A DNA stretch of 64,000 nt from the NCBI GenBank assembly GCA_949152475.1, contig OX424561.1, positions 6,014,001 through 6,078,000 of the forward strand, given 5' to 3'. This document shows positions 47,202 to 57,663 of this stretch, one piece after another (position 1 is the first letter of the stretch; each line of letters opens with the position of its first letter). This stretch comes from Terebella lapidaria (Eukaryota; Annelida; Polychaeta; Terebellida; Terebellidae). Position numbers and translations under genes: made by a program. Below the pieces are notes generated by a model. The model did no database searches. It saw only the letters and a list, made by a program, of their open reading frames with translations, and was not told the origin of the DNA.

Positions 47202-47909
47202 TACGGAGCTTCTGAGAGGACATGGAAGAAATATTTTTAGCACATCGTTATTGCGTTCCCTCGCAATATTATCGCGTTCCCTCGCATTCCGGATCGCGTT
47301 CCCTCGCGATCTTATTGCGTTCCCTCGCAATCCGGATCGCAGTCCCTCGCAATCCGGATCACGTTCCCTCGCGATATTATCGCGTTCCCTCGCGATCTTA
47401 TTGCGTTCCCTCGCGATATTATCGCATTCCCTCGCGATCTTATTGCGTTCCCTCGCATTCCGGATCGCATTCCCTCGCGATCTTATTGCATTCCCTCGCA
47501 ATCCGGATCGCGTTCCCTCGCGATATTATCGCGTTCCCTCGCGATCTTATCGTGTCCCCTAGCGATCTTATTGCGTTCCCTCGCATTCCGGATCGCGTTC
47601 CCTCGCGATCTTGTAGAATAACCTTCTCAGAATTCATTGGCGTCAGCACAATGCGAGGGAACGCGATCCAGAATGCGAGGGAACGCAATAAGATCGCGAG
47701 GGAATGCGATAATATCGCGAGGGAATGCGATCCGGATTGCAAGGGAACGCAATAAGATCGCGAGGGAACGCGATCCGGATTGTGAGGGAACGCAATAAGA
47801 TCGCGAGGGAACGTGATCCGGAATGCGAGGGAACGCGATAATATTGCGAGGGAACGCAATAACCATATGTCAAAAAATATTTCTTCCATGTCCTTTCAGC
47901 GGCTCCGTA
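47202..47909. mobile_element. Snap-back element 3: TACGGAGC termini, GCGTTCCCTCGC array in giant hairpin
   Basis: Termini TACGGAGCTTCTGAGAGGAC and complement of TACGGAGCCGCTGAAAGGAC, flanked by perfect 6-bp AAACTG (47196-47201 and 47910-47915). The left arm (47252-47611) repeats 21-22-bp units of GCGTTCCCTCGC plus GATCTTATT, AATATTATC or ATTCCGGATC. The right arm (47651-47868) has the same units inverted, so almost the whole element can fold back around a ~40-bp centre. Confidence 0.85.
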
Positions 47910-47915
47910 AAACTG

Positions 47916-48981
47916 CATGGCCCCTAAAATCAAACGTTTGGCCTAAAGCATAGTTGGAGGGGCCTTTTTCAGCTTTTTTAGACCCCTAATTCGGGAACGT
48001 TTGTCCGGACGGACGGCTAGACGAAGAACGACTGACGAAAAACCACGAAAATAGCTTTATGGATAGTTAAGCTATAAAGTCAGACCAGAGCACTAACTAA
48101 GGTTACCGAAGAATGTTTAGTACGTCTTAAGTCACAACTTGTGTTTCAATTTTGCCTTTTGACCTTTCAAGTTTATTAATAATCGCATTTGAATGTGTCA
48201 ATATTCAAGCGCTATCTTGAAGTATTGTAGGAGTTCACTACATACAGCTTCCAATATGAAAGGAAAAGTGGATGAAATGTTTGGTCCGGTCTAAAACACA
48301 TCAGTTTGTAGGGTTGCCCAAAAGTATCCCCACACGAAATTCCAAAACTTGAGTCGTCTCAGATAGGAAGAGGAAGCGGTTGAAGACCTGAAAGATGACA
48401 CCGGACACCGACAGTTGCCGTGATCTGAGACATTTATGCCCCAAATAGAATAAGGAACTGCAACACTTCCCGCGTGTAATCTTCAAACTTTTCATATTCA
48501 CACCATTCGTGAAATTAAAGTTGTTTTCCACAAACCCATACTTGACCATTGACTCTGAAGGTTATATTGAATGTCGAACTCCAAGAACAGACGAACTATA
48601 ATTGAATTAAGATTGTGATCAGGCAAAGTGATACCCAGACAGAAAAGCAAATCAATATACTCTATTTTCTTTTTCTTTTCTTTTTTACAAATTTCAGACT
48701 TCTATCGCGAAAATTAAAAAGTTGGCAATCTACCCCAATGTTAAAATTAGCCCTTTCACTTAATTTCTGGGTCCGCAAACAATTTTGTATATTTACTTGG
48801 TTTTGTAGCGATGCAATCTTTCGAAATCAACATGTTTGTGTAAAGTGTATCTTGTGTAGAATGTGTCTTCTGATCCACCCCCAATGTGTCTTCTGATCCG
48901 AAACTATAATAATACTTCGAATCCTGGTGGATGTAAACAGCAAAAAGTTCAAATATGCTCAGATTCTCGAAAACCCCTTTT
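47916..48981. other. Unassigned sequence
   Basis: No gene recognised. A 45-bp word around 48692-48740 (CAGACTTCTATCGC, GTTGGCAATCTACC) recurs inverted at about 56944-56990, on the far side of the nested transposon cluster. Confidence 0.4.
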
Positions 48982-49944
48982 TAGGTTACCGGACCTTTGG
49001 TCCGATAACCTATTGGCATGGCGTTGCGTCCGTCGTCCGTCCGTCCGTCCGTCCGGGCGGACGAGAGTATGGTTGTGTGACTAGAAAAGGCACACAACCA
49101 TAAGTTGTGAGGAAATTTCTTCTTGTGTGCCTATTTTGGGGAGTTGTGTGCCTATTTTAGATAGGAAATTTAACATGTAAAAGGCACACAAGAAGGTCTC
49201 GTCCGCACGTCCGTCCGTCCGTCCGTCCGTCCGGCGTTAACATTTTTATCTTTAAAGTTAACGATCGAATCTTTCTGAAATTTTGCACAAAAATGCCTAA
49301 AAATATTTTGAGAAGGAGGTATTTTTTTGTTTTTTGATTTTCGCATTTTTTTCAATATGGCGGCCGTTTTTGTCGAAAAACGCTCAATTTTGAACTTTGA
49401 CGGCCATTTTCTCAAAAACTGTCTGATCAGTTTTGAGTTTTTGGTTTCAAAAGATTCCCCTCATATACCTCTGTGATATGTATAAGTTTGGTTGCCCTAA
49501 ATCTGCCGGTTTTCGTGTGGCGGCCATTTTGAATTTTTGGCGGGTCGGCGAAAAAAAATTTTTTCGCCCCAGATCGCATTACTATTCATTTTGGGCCATT
49601 TCTAGAGCAAAAAAAAATTTTCACCCTTTGAAAAAAATTTTGGACTTAGAAAATTTTCGGCACTTTTTCCCTTCATAATGGGAGCTGTCCGGACTGTACT
49701 CATAGAACGCTTGAAGATAGAGCTTAGAAATTGGCACTTTCAAATGGGAAGTCATATATGGCGACTTGTGTGGTGACCTTGAATTTGACCTTGGATGACC
49801 TTGAAAGGTCAAAACAGCCATTTTTGGGTCGAAAAACGCTCAAATTTGCACCTGGTCTGTATTTTCTCAAAAACTCTCTGATCAGTTTTGAGATTTTTGC
49901 TTAAAAAGATTCCTCTTATATACCTCTGCGACGTGTATAAGTTT
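48982..49944 (-). mobile_element. Composite repeat R1a, inverted copy, first part
   Basis: Begins TAGGTTACCGGACCTTTGGT then CCGATAACCTATTGGCA and CCGTCCGTCCGT microsatellites, the right end of R1a read in reverse. It continues to GTATAAGTTT at 49944, where a 5.7-kb element is inserted. It resumes at 55652 and ends with the R1 left terminus (CCGGTAACCTATCTTAGCCT) near 56380. An internal stretch of about 400 bp is duplicated across the break. Confidence 0.75.
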
Positions 49945-51458
49945 TAGGCAAGCGGCCAAGGGCTTGAAAAAATGAATTTAATCACCCCACTGTGCACAAG
50001 GCTGAATGATATATCAAAATGACCAGTAAAGCCCCCTTGTTAATTTTTGTCATATTATAGTTTTTCAAATCCGGGGGTTACCATGGTAACGGTGCTTGAC
50101 TACAGATTGCTCAAAACAGCTCGTATGAGCTTTTTGAGATGCACTGTCACTGGATTTAATATCAATATTCGCACACATTTTTTCTTGCTATATAGAGTTT
50201 TATGTGTTTCATATAATTTTGTAACTGGCTCATTCATTGCACGAATATAGCATATAAAGCAATGAATTATATCTGAAATGGATAAATTGATACAAAAATA
50301 GGACCATACATGTGCACGTTCACACATCATTTTATTTATTTAGGAATATAGCGTTGCAAATGAAATAAGTTCAAACATAAGTGTTATAATTTGCAAATAA
50401 TAAGCTGAAATATTTATGTACACTCTACTTTCATGTATATATTATGTATTCAATGAAAAATTATCGTTGCCATGGCAATCATAGCATGGGAAAATATGCC
50501 TGGGTCTGTTCAATCAATATCGTGTCTGGCGATTTTGCCCAAAGATCGCTGCAGGAGTTCCATTGCTAACACTATTATTGTTTTGGCCGTGTTCGAAGCA
50601 AGTGTGTTGCATAGCAATACTGTCTAATCTTGTTGCTCCACTATACTGCAACAATGGTCTTACGTCATCCCTAGTGTCTCTTGAGGTTAAAAATTCTATC
50701 AAGCCGCTTTGTGTGTTCGGAGTTGTCTCAGAGTTCGCAAAGCGAGAGGACGACGGATGAGTTCAACCATGAGCTCCGTGTCCCTTTCGTCCGGCTAGAA
50801 GTGGGTCATAAGACCCCGGGGACGATTTCCAATCGGGGGCCCAGGACGGTGATGAACCAGGGCTCGTCCTTGTGATCATCAGTCTCTCGCCATGCGATGA
50901 TGCGACAAAGGCTCCGGGGTTCTATCCTTAGGCGGACCATCGGCGAGCCGGCCACAGCTAACACCATGGTGATGATCCCGCATCTGAGTGGTGTCCTTAC
51001 GTCCGAGCTTGCTCGGTGGACTGCTACCTGGTTAACGTTCTAAAGTAAATACTACGCCCGCAGTTACCCATGGTGAGCGGGTTATCCACGAGGGTCAGGG
51101 ATAGCGGACAGCATCAAACTTTACATTGGTACCGTGACCAGGGTCGGCTGACAGCGATCCATGGAAGCCTACTGTCGCAGTGTCTTTGCTCCTTAGTCCC
51201 AGGGGACCGCCTGCTTTTCTCCGGGATAATCTGAAATACAGCAAGACAATTCAATATGAATGACAATGTGTCTCAACATACCTGCTCCCACGACAACTGG
51301 GAGCTAACCCAGGATGAATCTGGCCATCCGAGAGGGCGCTCGGGCGATCCGCAGGACCGGAACCAGACCGCGGAGTTGTCCCCGGCTACGGACCTACTGC
51401 TGTAGGTTTTGCCACGGGTTGGGCTGATACTTGGACTGCTCCCAGTACGCCACTGGCC

Positions 51459-53935
51459 TTGGGTCTGGGTAAGATACCCGGGAGCGCTCCCCGCGCGTGG
51501 CACAAGCGGTTTAACAGAGATACTGCTGATCTGGAGGACTACCTCCTTCAGCTCTGGAGAACTGCTGTGTACGAGGGTTGGACACAGCAGGAAGCTGGAC
51601 ATATCCTCTCTGGCAACCTGGAGGGCAAGGCTCTCCAGGAGATGTCCTGTTTGCCGTCGGTGAACGCGACATTTGCTGAGGTTGCCGAGCAAGTTCGCTT
51701 ACTGTTCAGCCCAATGACAAACAAGCGGATGTACGAGAAGCAGTTTGATAACAACTGTAGGTTTTCATATAGCGCTTTCTAACGTTTTCCAACATTCTCA
51801 AAGCGCTTTAAAACTATTACCCCCGATTTTATGGCTTGTAACCACTTTCCGACCACTTTCACCTGTAAGGCTGCCACTGGCGCAAGGTGATTAGATCACA
51901 CATACATTAGCAGACACTGCCAATCGGGTACTCATTTGTACGACTGAGTGAACCGAGACACATTGTGATACACACTTTGCCCAAGGGTGTTGGACATTCA
52001 ACACATCAGCGCCAGCACCACGGCTCGAACCAGCAACCTGCTGGTCATGAGGCGAGCACCATAACTGACTGTGCTACCTGCCCCCACAAAGTTTGTTTCC
52101 GCTTGCCTACTGTACAGTGATCGAATATGCATTTAACCTGTGCGTACTCGGCCACCGAGCCCACTCGGAAGAGCCGGCGAGTAGGTTCGAGCCGATGCTT
52201 ATCGACCAGTTTATCGAGAGGCAGCCATACCAAATATTGTACGCCCTGGCCGCCCACGAGAAACGGACGATGAAGGAGGCTATCAACGCCGCACTAGCGA
52301 TAGAGGCAGCTGTCCGCTCCAGACAGATGCCTCCGAACCGGCCCCCGCCGTCGACCATTCCCTCGCTGGCTGCTGCTCCTCCTTCCACGGTAGCATCGCA
52401 AGTGGCTCCTTGGGCGTTTCCGGCCATTCGGGAACTCGCCCAGGAACTAATCCCCCAGTGGGTTAGTTCGTCCGCGCAGCCAATGATGGCGTCGGTTCAA
52501 GCTGATCGGGCCGCGGCGTCATGCTCGTCTTCGGACAAGGGTGATGTTGAAAAGTACGATTTCAGCGCAGCGCAGATGATTGCGCACTGCGCTGGGATCG
52601 CAGCTCCGGGGCTCTTAGATTGCTGCGCTTTCACCTCCGTACCTAACGCCAACCGGCCCTGCTACTTCTGCAGAAAACAGGGTAATTTCTGGTTACAGTG
52701 TCCGGAGTTGCTGGAACGCCTGCGAGCCAGCGGCTACAAAGGCAGCTTGCCTGAGGCCCGCCGGAGAAACTCAAACTTTCGCACGGTCCTCCGGGACAGA
52801 GACGGCAACCCATTTCGTGAGGGAAACTGAAACCATATTTCAGTGCAGCGAAGATGATTGCGCATGTGCTGGGATCGCAGCTCTGGGGTTCTTAGATTGC
52901 TGCGCTTTCACCTCCGGACCCAACGCCAACCGGCCCTGCTACTTCTGCAGAAAACAGGGTCATTTCTGGTTACAGTGTCCGGAGTTGCTGGAACGCCTGC
53001 GAGCCAGCGGCTACAAAGGCAGCTTGCCTGAGGCCCGCCGGAGAAACTCAAACTTTCGCCTGGTCCTCCGGGACAGAGACGGCAACCCTTTCGTGAGGGA
53101 AACTGAAACCAGGTTTCAGTGCAGCGCAGATGATTGCGCACTGCGCTGGGATCGCAGCTCTGGGGCTCTTAGATTGCTACGCTTTCACCTCCGGACCTAA
53201 CGCCAACCGGCCCTGCTACTTCTGCAGAAAACAGGGTCTTTTCTGGTTACAGTGTCCGGAGTTGCTGGAATGCCTGCGAGCCAGCGGCTACAAAGGCAAC
53301 TTGCCTGAGGCCCGCTGGAGAAACTCAAACTTTCACACGGTCCTCCGGGGCAGAGACGGCAACCCTTTCGTGAGGGAAACTAAAACCGGAAGTGGTGGCA
53401 ACCAACACTGCGTCTGGGGACAGTTGTCCTGTGGCACCTGTAGCTGCCCCACCCGCTGAAGAGCCGGACGATTCTCAAGTAGATATAACTCTAACGGGAG
53501 TGGTCCTTGAGGATACGAGGACACCTCGGTTATCCGTCGTGCGCATTGGTTAGGGAACCCTGTTGGTACCTGCCTTTACCATTTGCGCGGGAGCCGGTTC
53601 AGTTCCTTGTTACTTCGGTTCAGAGGTCACCCTGGTCGCCACTGGGACATACAAGCGGGAACCCGCTTTCCGCAGCATGGAGCTGCGGGATCCTGGCAGT
53701 TACAAGTTCTACGGAGCAGGTAACAACAACAACCGTATCCACGGACTGATCGACCTCCAAGTCAAACTTGGAGGTATCACCTACACTACAGAGGCGATCG
53801 TCGCAGATATCGGGGCAGCCGGAATCATTGGAATGCACTTTCTACGGATCCACAGGGTGATTGCAGACTTTAGTTCCGGAGGAGGGACACCCATTATCTC
53901 TTCCGCCAGGGTTTGTGCTGTTCATTCCAGCTCAG
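51459..53935 (+). pseudogene. Degenerate retroelement gag and protease-like remnant
   Basis: Retrotransposon gag in broken frames. 51459-51756 encodes a capsid-like helical segment (DTADLEDYLLQLW, GHILSGNLEGKALQEM, TFAEVAEQVRLLF). A SINE interrupts it. 52090-52830 continues it with LIDQFIERQPYQILYALA, then a Pro/Ser linker and a CCHC-type knuckle. The knuckle module of about 276 bp is present three times in tandem; only the middle copy keeps the zinc-ligand His. 53560-53900 resembles the C-terminal half of a retropepsin (EAIVADIGAAGIIGMHFL) but shows no DSG/DTG active site. No reverse transcriptase or integrase is seen. TTGGTACCGTGACCAGG at 51127 could be a primer-binding site. Confidence 0.7.
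51757..52090 (-). mobile_element. tRNA-derived SINE inside the gag remnant
   Basis: On the minus strand it starts GGGGGCAGGTAGCACAGTCA and has an A-box-like TAGCACAGTCAGTTATGG and a B-box GGTTCGAGCC about 40 bp further, the RNA polymerase III promoter of a tRNA-related head. A body of about 250 bp with CACCTTGCGCCAGTGGCAG follows and ends near AGCGCTATATGAAAACC. It cuts the gag frame in two. Confidence 0.75.
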
Positions 53936-53948
53936 GGCGGTGCGCACC

Positions 53949-54179
53949 ACGAGATGGCGAATGAAGGACGGTCTGTTATATCCAGTATTCTTCGAGGGTC
54001 CATCTACTGCCGAGATGATGGAAGATCTCCTCTGTGGTAGTCGGGGACGAAACTTGTGCAGTACAAGCTGTACATGTTTAAGGAACAACATGCCATGCAC
54101 TGACCAGTGCTCATTTGGTGGTGGCGATCGTTGCCATAACAACTCAAACGTTGATGAGAATGATGTGGACTCTTCATAA
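53949..54179 (+). pseudogene. C-terminal Cys-rich tail of a transposon-type protein
   Basis: Frame reading KDGLLYPVFFEGPSTAEMME followed by a cluster CGSRGRNLCSTSCTC, NNMPCTDQC and a stop. Such tails (acidic or hydrophobic stretch, then six or more Cys with Gly) close many uncharacterised proteins of animal DNA transposons. Only the last ~75 codons remain, in a different frame from the preceding protease-like remnant, so this is probably the host element's own coding relic. Confidence 0.5.
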
Positions 54180-55480
54180 TATACTAGTACTTGCTCAACA
54201 AGGTTCAGTTGATTTCAAATCCACAGTGATAAGGTAGAAAGTATGTGGAGTAATTGCTGAATGTGGATATTTGATGGATAAAATGCGTTGGGGGAAACTG
54301 TATGCTATTGTATTCTCACAAGAAATTTACAATCTGACAGCTAGTAAATGTACATGTTGCAATATATTTGAAACATAATACTGTACATATATGTGAAATC
54401 ATTCCTAACTATGGAAATGGTGGACGTACACAGGTAGATGTAAAGCATGTTTTTGCCGGTATTTACAGTTTCCCCAGATATGTAACATGTGATTTCTGAA
54501 GACAAGGTACTAGTATCATATAAAGACTACCCTTGAAACTTCATGGTTGCCATGGCAGCCGTGATTGAAACAATCTGTAAATATGTGTATAGTATATGTA
54601 GATGTATTTGACATAATATATAGGATCTAATTTTAAAGTGGGGGTCCAGTCAAAATGAAAATTATCAGAATTAAACAAAAACATCAGAATTTAATAGCAT
54701 CATTTCGTCACCAAGGGAACAACGCCCGAAATATTGCCCTTAGCAACGGTGGTTGCTATGGACCCAAACTTCATGAATATGCTAATTTTTGTCAAAAATA
54801 CATTATAACATGCATGTATTTCATTTAAAACATAAAACAAATGCCTTATCATCATCATAACTTTTTTTAGTTACGAGCAAAGTTCCCTACCAACGGCGTT
54901 GCTATGGACAGTATCTGAGGGATAGATGGTATGGCAATGTTCGACTACACATGTCGTATGTACTATATACAGGTATGCTGTCTGCAAAATATATCTGATG
55001 CATTATTGAATATTTGTCATCTCCGCCTATTTTTATGCACAGTTTCTTTGATAATTGTGAATAATGTACACCTAATCCTGAATACTCCAATGGTTGCCTT
55101 GACAACCGTGTGATCAAATTATTATTCAATTATTAACTATTTATTTTAAACATTGAATATATGACATTTACTTAAATTGGATGTGTTTGATATAGATATA
55201 TTTATCAATCCATTTTTGTAGAGCATAAAAAACTTCTTACTGAGTCTCCATTTTTCGAGACAATCTATAGATATATTTATTCGATTGCATTTCAGCATTC
55301 TGCCTACTGAATATCCAAAAAACATGCTTAATATAGCCATGCGACTCGGCTAAGTACATATAGGTACAAACAAGATGGTCAGATGATATAAAACACTGAT
55401 GAAGGAACTGGATATGACAATACATTTATCTCAGTCATACATTAGGCAAAAATCCAGATTTGAACACCAATCTTAGGGAT
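54180..55480. other. Non-coding right part of the 5.7-kb element
   Basis: AT-rich, no coding frame supported. Contains X-box-like palindromes at about 54543 (GGTTGCCATGGCAGCC), 54740, and 55092 (GGTTGCCTTGACAACC). Confidence 0.45.
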
Positions 55481-55651
55481 CCGTAGTCAAGGCCCGTTAC
55501 CATGACAACCCCCTGGATGCAGAGTGTAAAATATGACGGAAAATGACCAGTAGAGTCTACCGTTTATTTTGATATATAATTCAGCCTTGTGCACAGTTGG
55601 GTGATTAAACTCCTTAAATATGGCCCTTTTGGGCACCTGGCCGCTAGCCTA

Positions 55652-56380
55652 TTTTGTTGCCCTTGAATCGCCGATCTCAGTGTGGCGGCCATTTTGAATT
55701 TTTGACGCGTCGGCGAAAAAAAAAATTTTCGCCCCAAATAACATTACTATCCATTTTGGGCCATTTCTAGGCAAAAAAAAATTTTCACCCTTTGAAAAAA
55801 ATTTTGGACTTGGAAAATTTTCGGCACTTTTTTCCTTCATAATGGGAGCTGTCAGGACTGTACTCATAGAACGCTTGAAGATAGAGCTTAGAAATTGGCA
55901 CTTTCAAATCGGAAGTCATATATGGCGACTTGTGTGGTGACCTTGAATTTGACCTTGGATGACCTTGAAAGGTCAAAACAGCCATTTTGGGGTCAAAAAA
56001 TGCCCAGATTTGCCTTTGTAGATGAAATGCTTGCAGATAGAGCTCCTGTTTGCATTATGAACATATAGGAAGACATATATGGCACAACTAATGATGACCT
56101 TGAACTTGACGTCAGATGACCTTGAGTGCCAAATGTCTGACTTGGAATGTGTAAATTGACTTGAGCGGCCTAAACGATTCCACCCAACATATAGAATATC
56201 AAATGCCGCACACATACATGTAATGGTTACATCGAAGTTCATACGGATGACCTTGATTGGTAAATCCCAAGGTCATATGTTTACACTGCGAACCTTGATT
56301 GGTAAAAGCTCTGTTACCTGCCAATGCTGCCATGGCCAAACCAAAATTGTCCGGTAACCTATCTTAGCCTTTGGGCTAAT
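55652..56380 (-). mobile_element. Composite repeat R1a, inverted copy, second part
   Basis: Continues the R1a copy broken at 49944: TTTTGTTGCCCTTGAATCGC, then GCGGCCATTTTGAATTTTTG, GACCTTGAATTTGACCTTGG, and the terminus CCGGTAACCTATCTTAGCCT / TTGGGCTAA. Confidence 0.75.
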
Positions 56381-56394
56381 TTTTTGGCTGAGTT

Positions 56395-56943
56395 TTAAAG
56401 CTGCTGCCTTCGAATTTATGCAATATTTTTTTCAAAACCAATTTTTTGTTAAACACATCTAATGCAACATAAAAAAGGTGTGCTCAATGATTTTTACTAT
56501 TACAGTCCATACGAGTTGTCTTTTCATCCGTTTTCGTGCCCATTTTGTACCGGCTCTGTAAATAAACAAACGAAGTGTATCCATCAAACCCGAATGTAAA
56601 CAAATGCTCAAATCGCGCTTAAAAGTCCACATCGATTACATTTTCCAGTTCGTATGTGCATATATAGTGTAGTTATGAGAAAATAATCAGTGATATACCA
56701 TGGTGTGCGTGGAATTGTCAGTCTATCTCGCACTTCTATGCTTTGTTTACATCTGCGTGTGATGGATACAGTTCCTGTATTTAGGCGATAAAACCGCCTG
56801 TTCAAATGAGCAAAATTTCCCCGAGGACTGGTTATTTTCATAATATTTGATGTGAGTATGTTTCATTCAGTTAGTTTAGCATGTTTAATATGAAATATAG
56901 TTTTCAAAAAAAAATTGACTGGTTTCGAAGGCAGCTGCTTTAA
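56395..56943. mobile_element. TTAA-flanked MITE
   Basis: Inverted ends AGCTGCTGCCTTCGAA (56399) and complement of AGCAGCTGCCTTCGAA (ending 56939), flanked by TTAA at 56395-56398 and 56940-56943. Both arms continue with a run of T. No coding frame. Confidence 0.75.
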
Positions 56944-57663
56944 CATTTGGTAGATTGCCAACTTTTGGCGATAGAAGTCTGAAGTTTGATAGAAAAATGC
57001 CGTTTGACTCCAATGCCGTTGGCCAAATAATCATCCCGATCATAACCTGATTATAATCATTATTACCGATTACAAGGACGCTAATCAGGCAATCATATCT
57101 GTTTATAGCTATGTGAATGAGTGTTGATCCAATTTCAAACGTAAAGATATGAGCCGTTATTTCCATTTGAAGTTCGATTTTTCGTTTCAAACGTCATTTG
57201 AACGCCCGCATAGGCTACTGTTATTCTCATTTGAAGCCCGATTTTTTGTTTCAAATGTCATTTGACGCCCGCGTTCTATGTTCAAACGTGTATTTGCGTT
57301 CCATACGGTGAAGCCAAGCCAAAAAGAACGTTAGCTGTTCACCATATACGGTGTAAGGCTTGTTTGGTCTTGTTTTATTCAATAAACAGAATAGAAATAT
57401 ACTCCCACACTGATTAAAACTTGGTTGATCGGTAATAATAGTAACAATATGATTTTTTATGTGCATTATGATTATGGTTATTTGAGGCCCTGTTGGATGA
57501 TTTGAAGCCCTCCATGGCCATTTGAATCCCTCGCTGGCGCTCGGGCTTCGAATGGTCCATGTCGGGCTTCAAATCATCCAAGACGGGCCATCCAAGACAT
57601 ATTATTGTTATATTAACCAACAATTATGATTTATATTTCTTTATGTGCATATAATATCTAATT
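56944..57663. other. Unassigned sequence with ATTTGAAGCCC words
   Basis: No gene. CATTTGAAG and CAAATGTCATTTGA words recur (57160-57260), and GGATGATTTGAAGCCC pairs with GGGCTTCAAATCATCC (57495-57582), a possible small foldback element without clear termini. Confidence 0.4.

Larger units (their letters stand above)
49945..55651. mobile_element. 5.7-kb inverted-repeat element inserted in R1a
   Basis: Ends TAGGCAAGCGGCC and (complement) TAGGCTAGCGGCC. Similarity between the two ends extends imperfectly for about 170 bp (ACTGTGCACAAGGCTGAAT and ATATCAAAAT in both). Compared with empty R1 sites reading AAGTTTTGTTGCCC, the insertion adds a short T-rich duplication (TTT or TTTT). The interior holds gag-like remnants (51.4-53.9 kb), a SINE, and a Cys-rich transposon-type tail (54.0-54.2 kb). 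Several GTTGCCATGGCAAC-like palindromes lie near both ends. Superfamily not determined. Confidence 0.7.

Noticed and set aside
37157-47868. Regularly spaced palindromic repeats resembling a CRISPR array
   Set aside because: Animal DNA, spacers are repeats themselves, and the arrays lie between transposon termini with target duplications.
46996-47933. Several 80-188-codon frames on both strands rich in RSLAIL/AFPRD repeats
   Set aside because: Translation of the GCGTTCCCTCGC snap-back array; open only because the unit lacks stops.
48301-48549. 82-codon minus-strand frame considered as a transposase relic
   Set aside because: No recognisable transposase motif or terminal repeats nearby.
51757-52090. 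tRNA gene suggested by A-box and B-box-like sequence on the minus strand
   Set aside because: The head lacks a complete cloverleaf and continues into a SINE body; it interrupts a retroelement.
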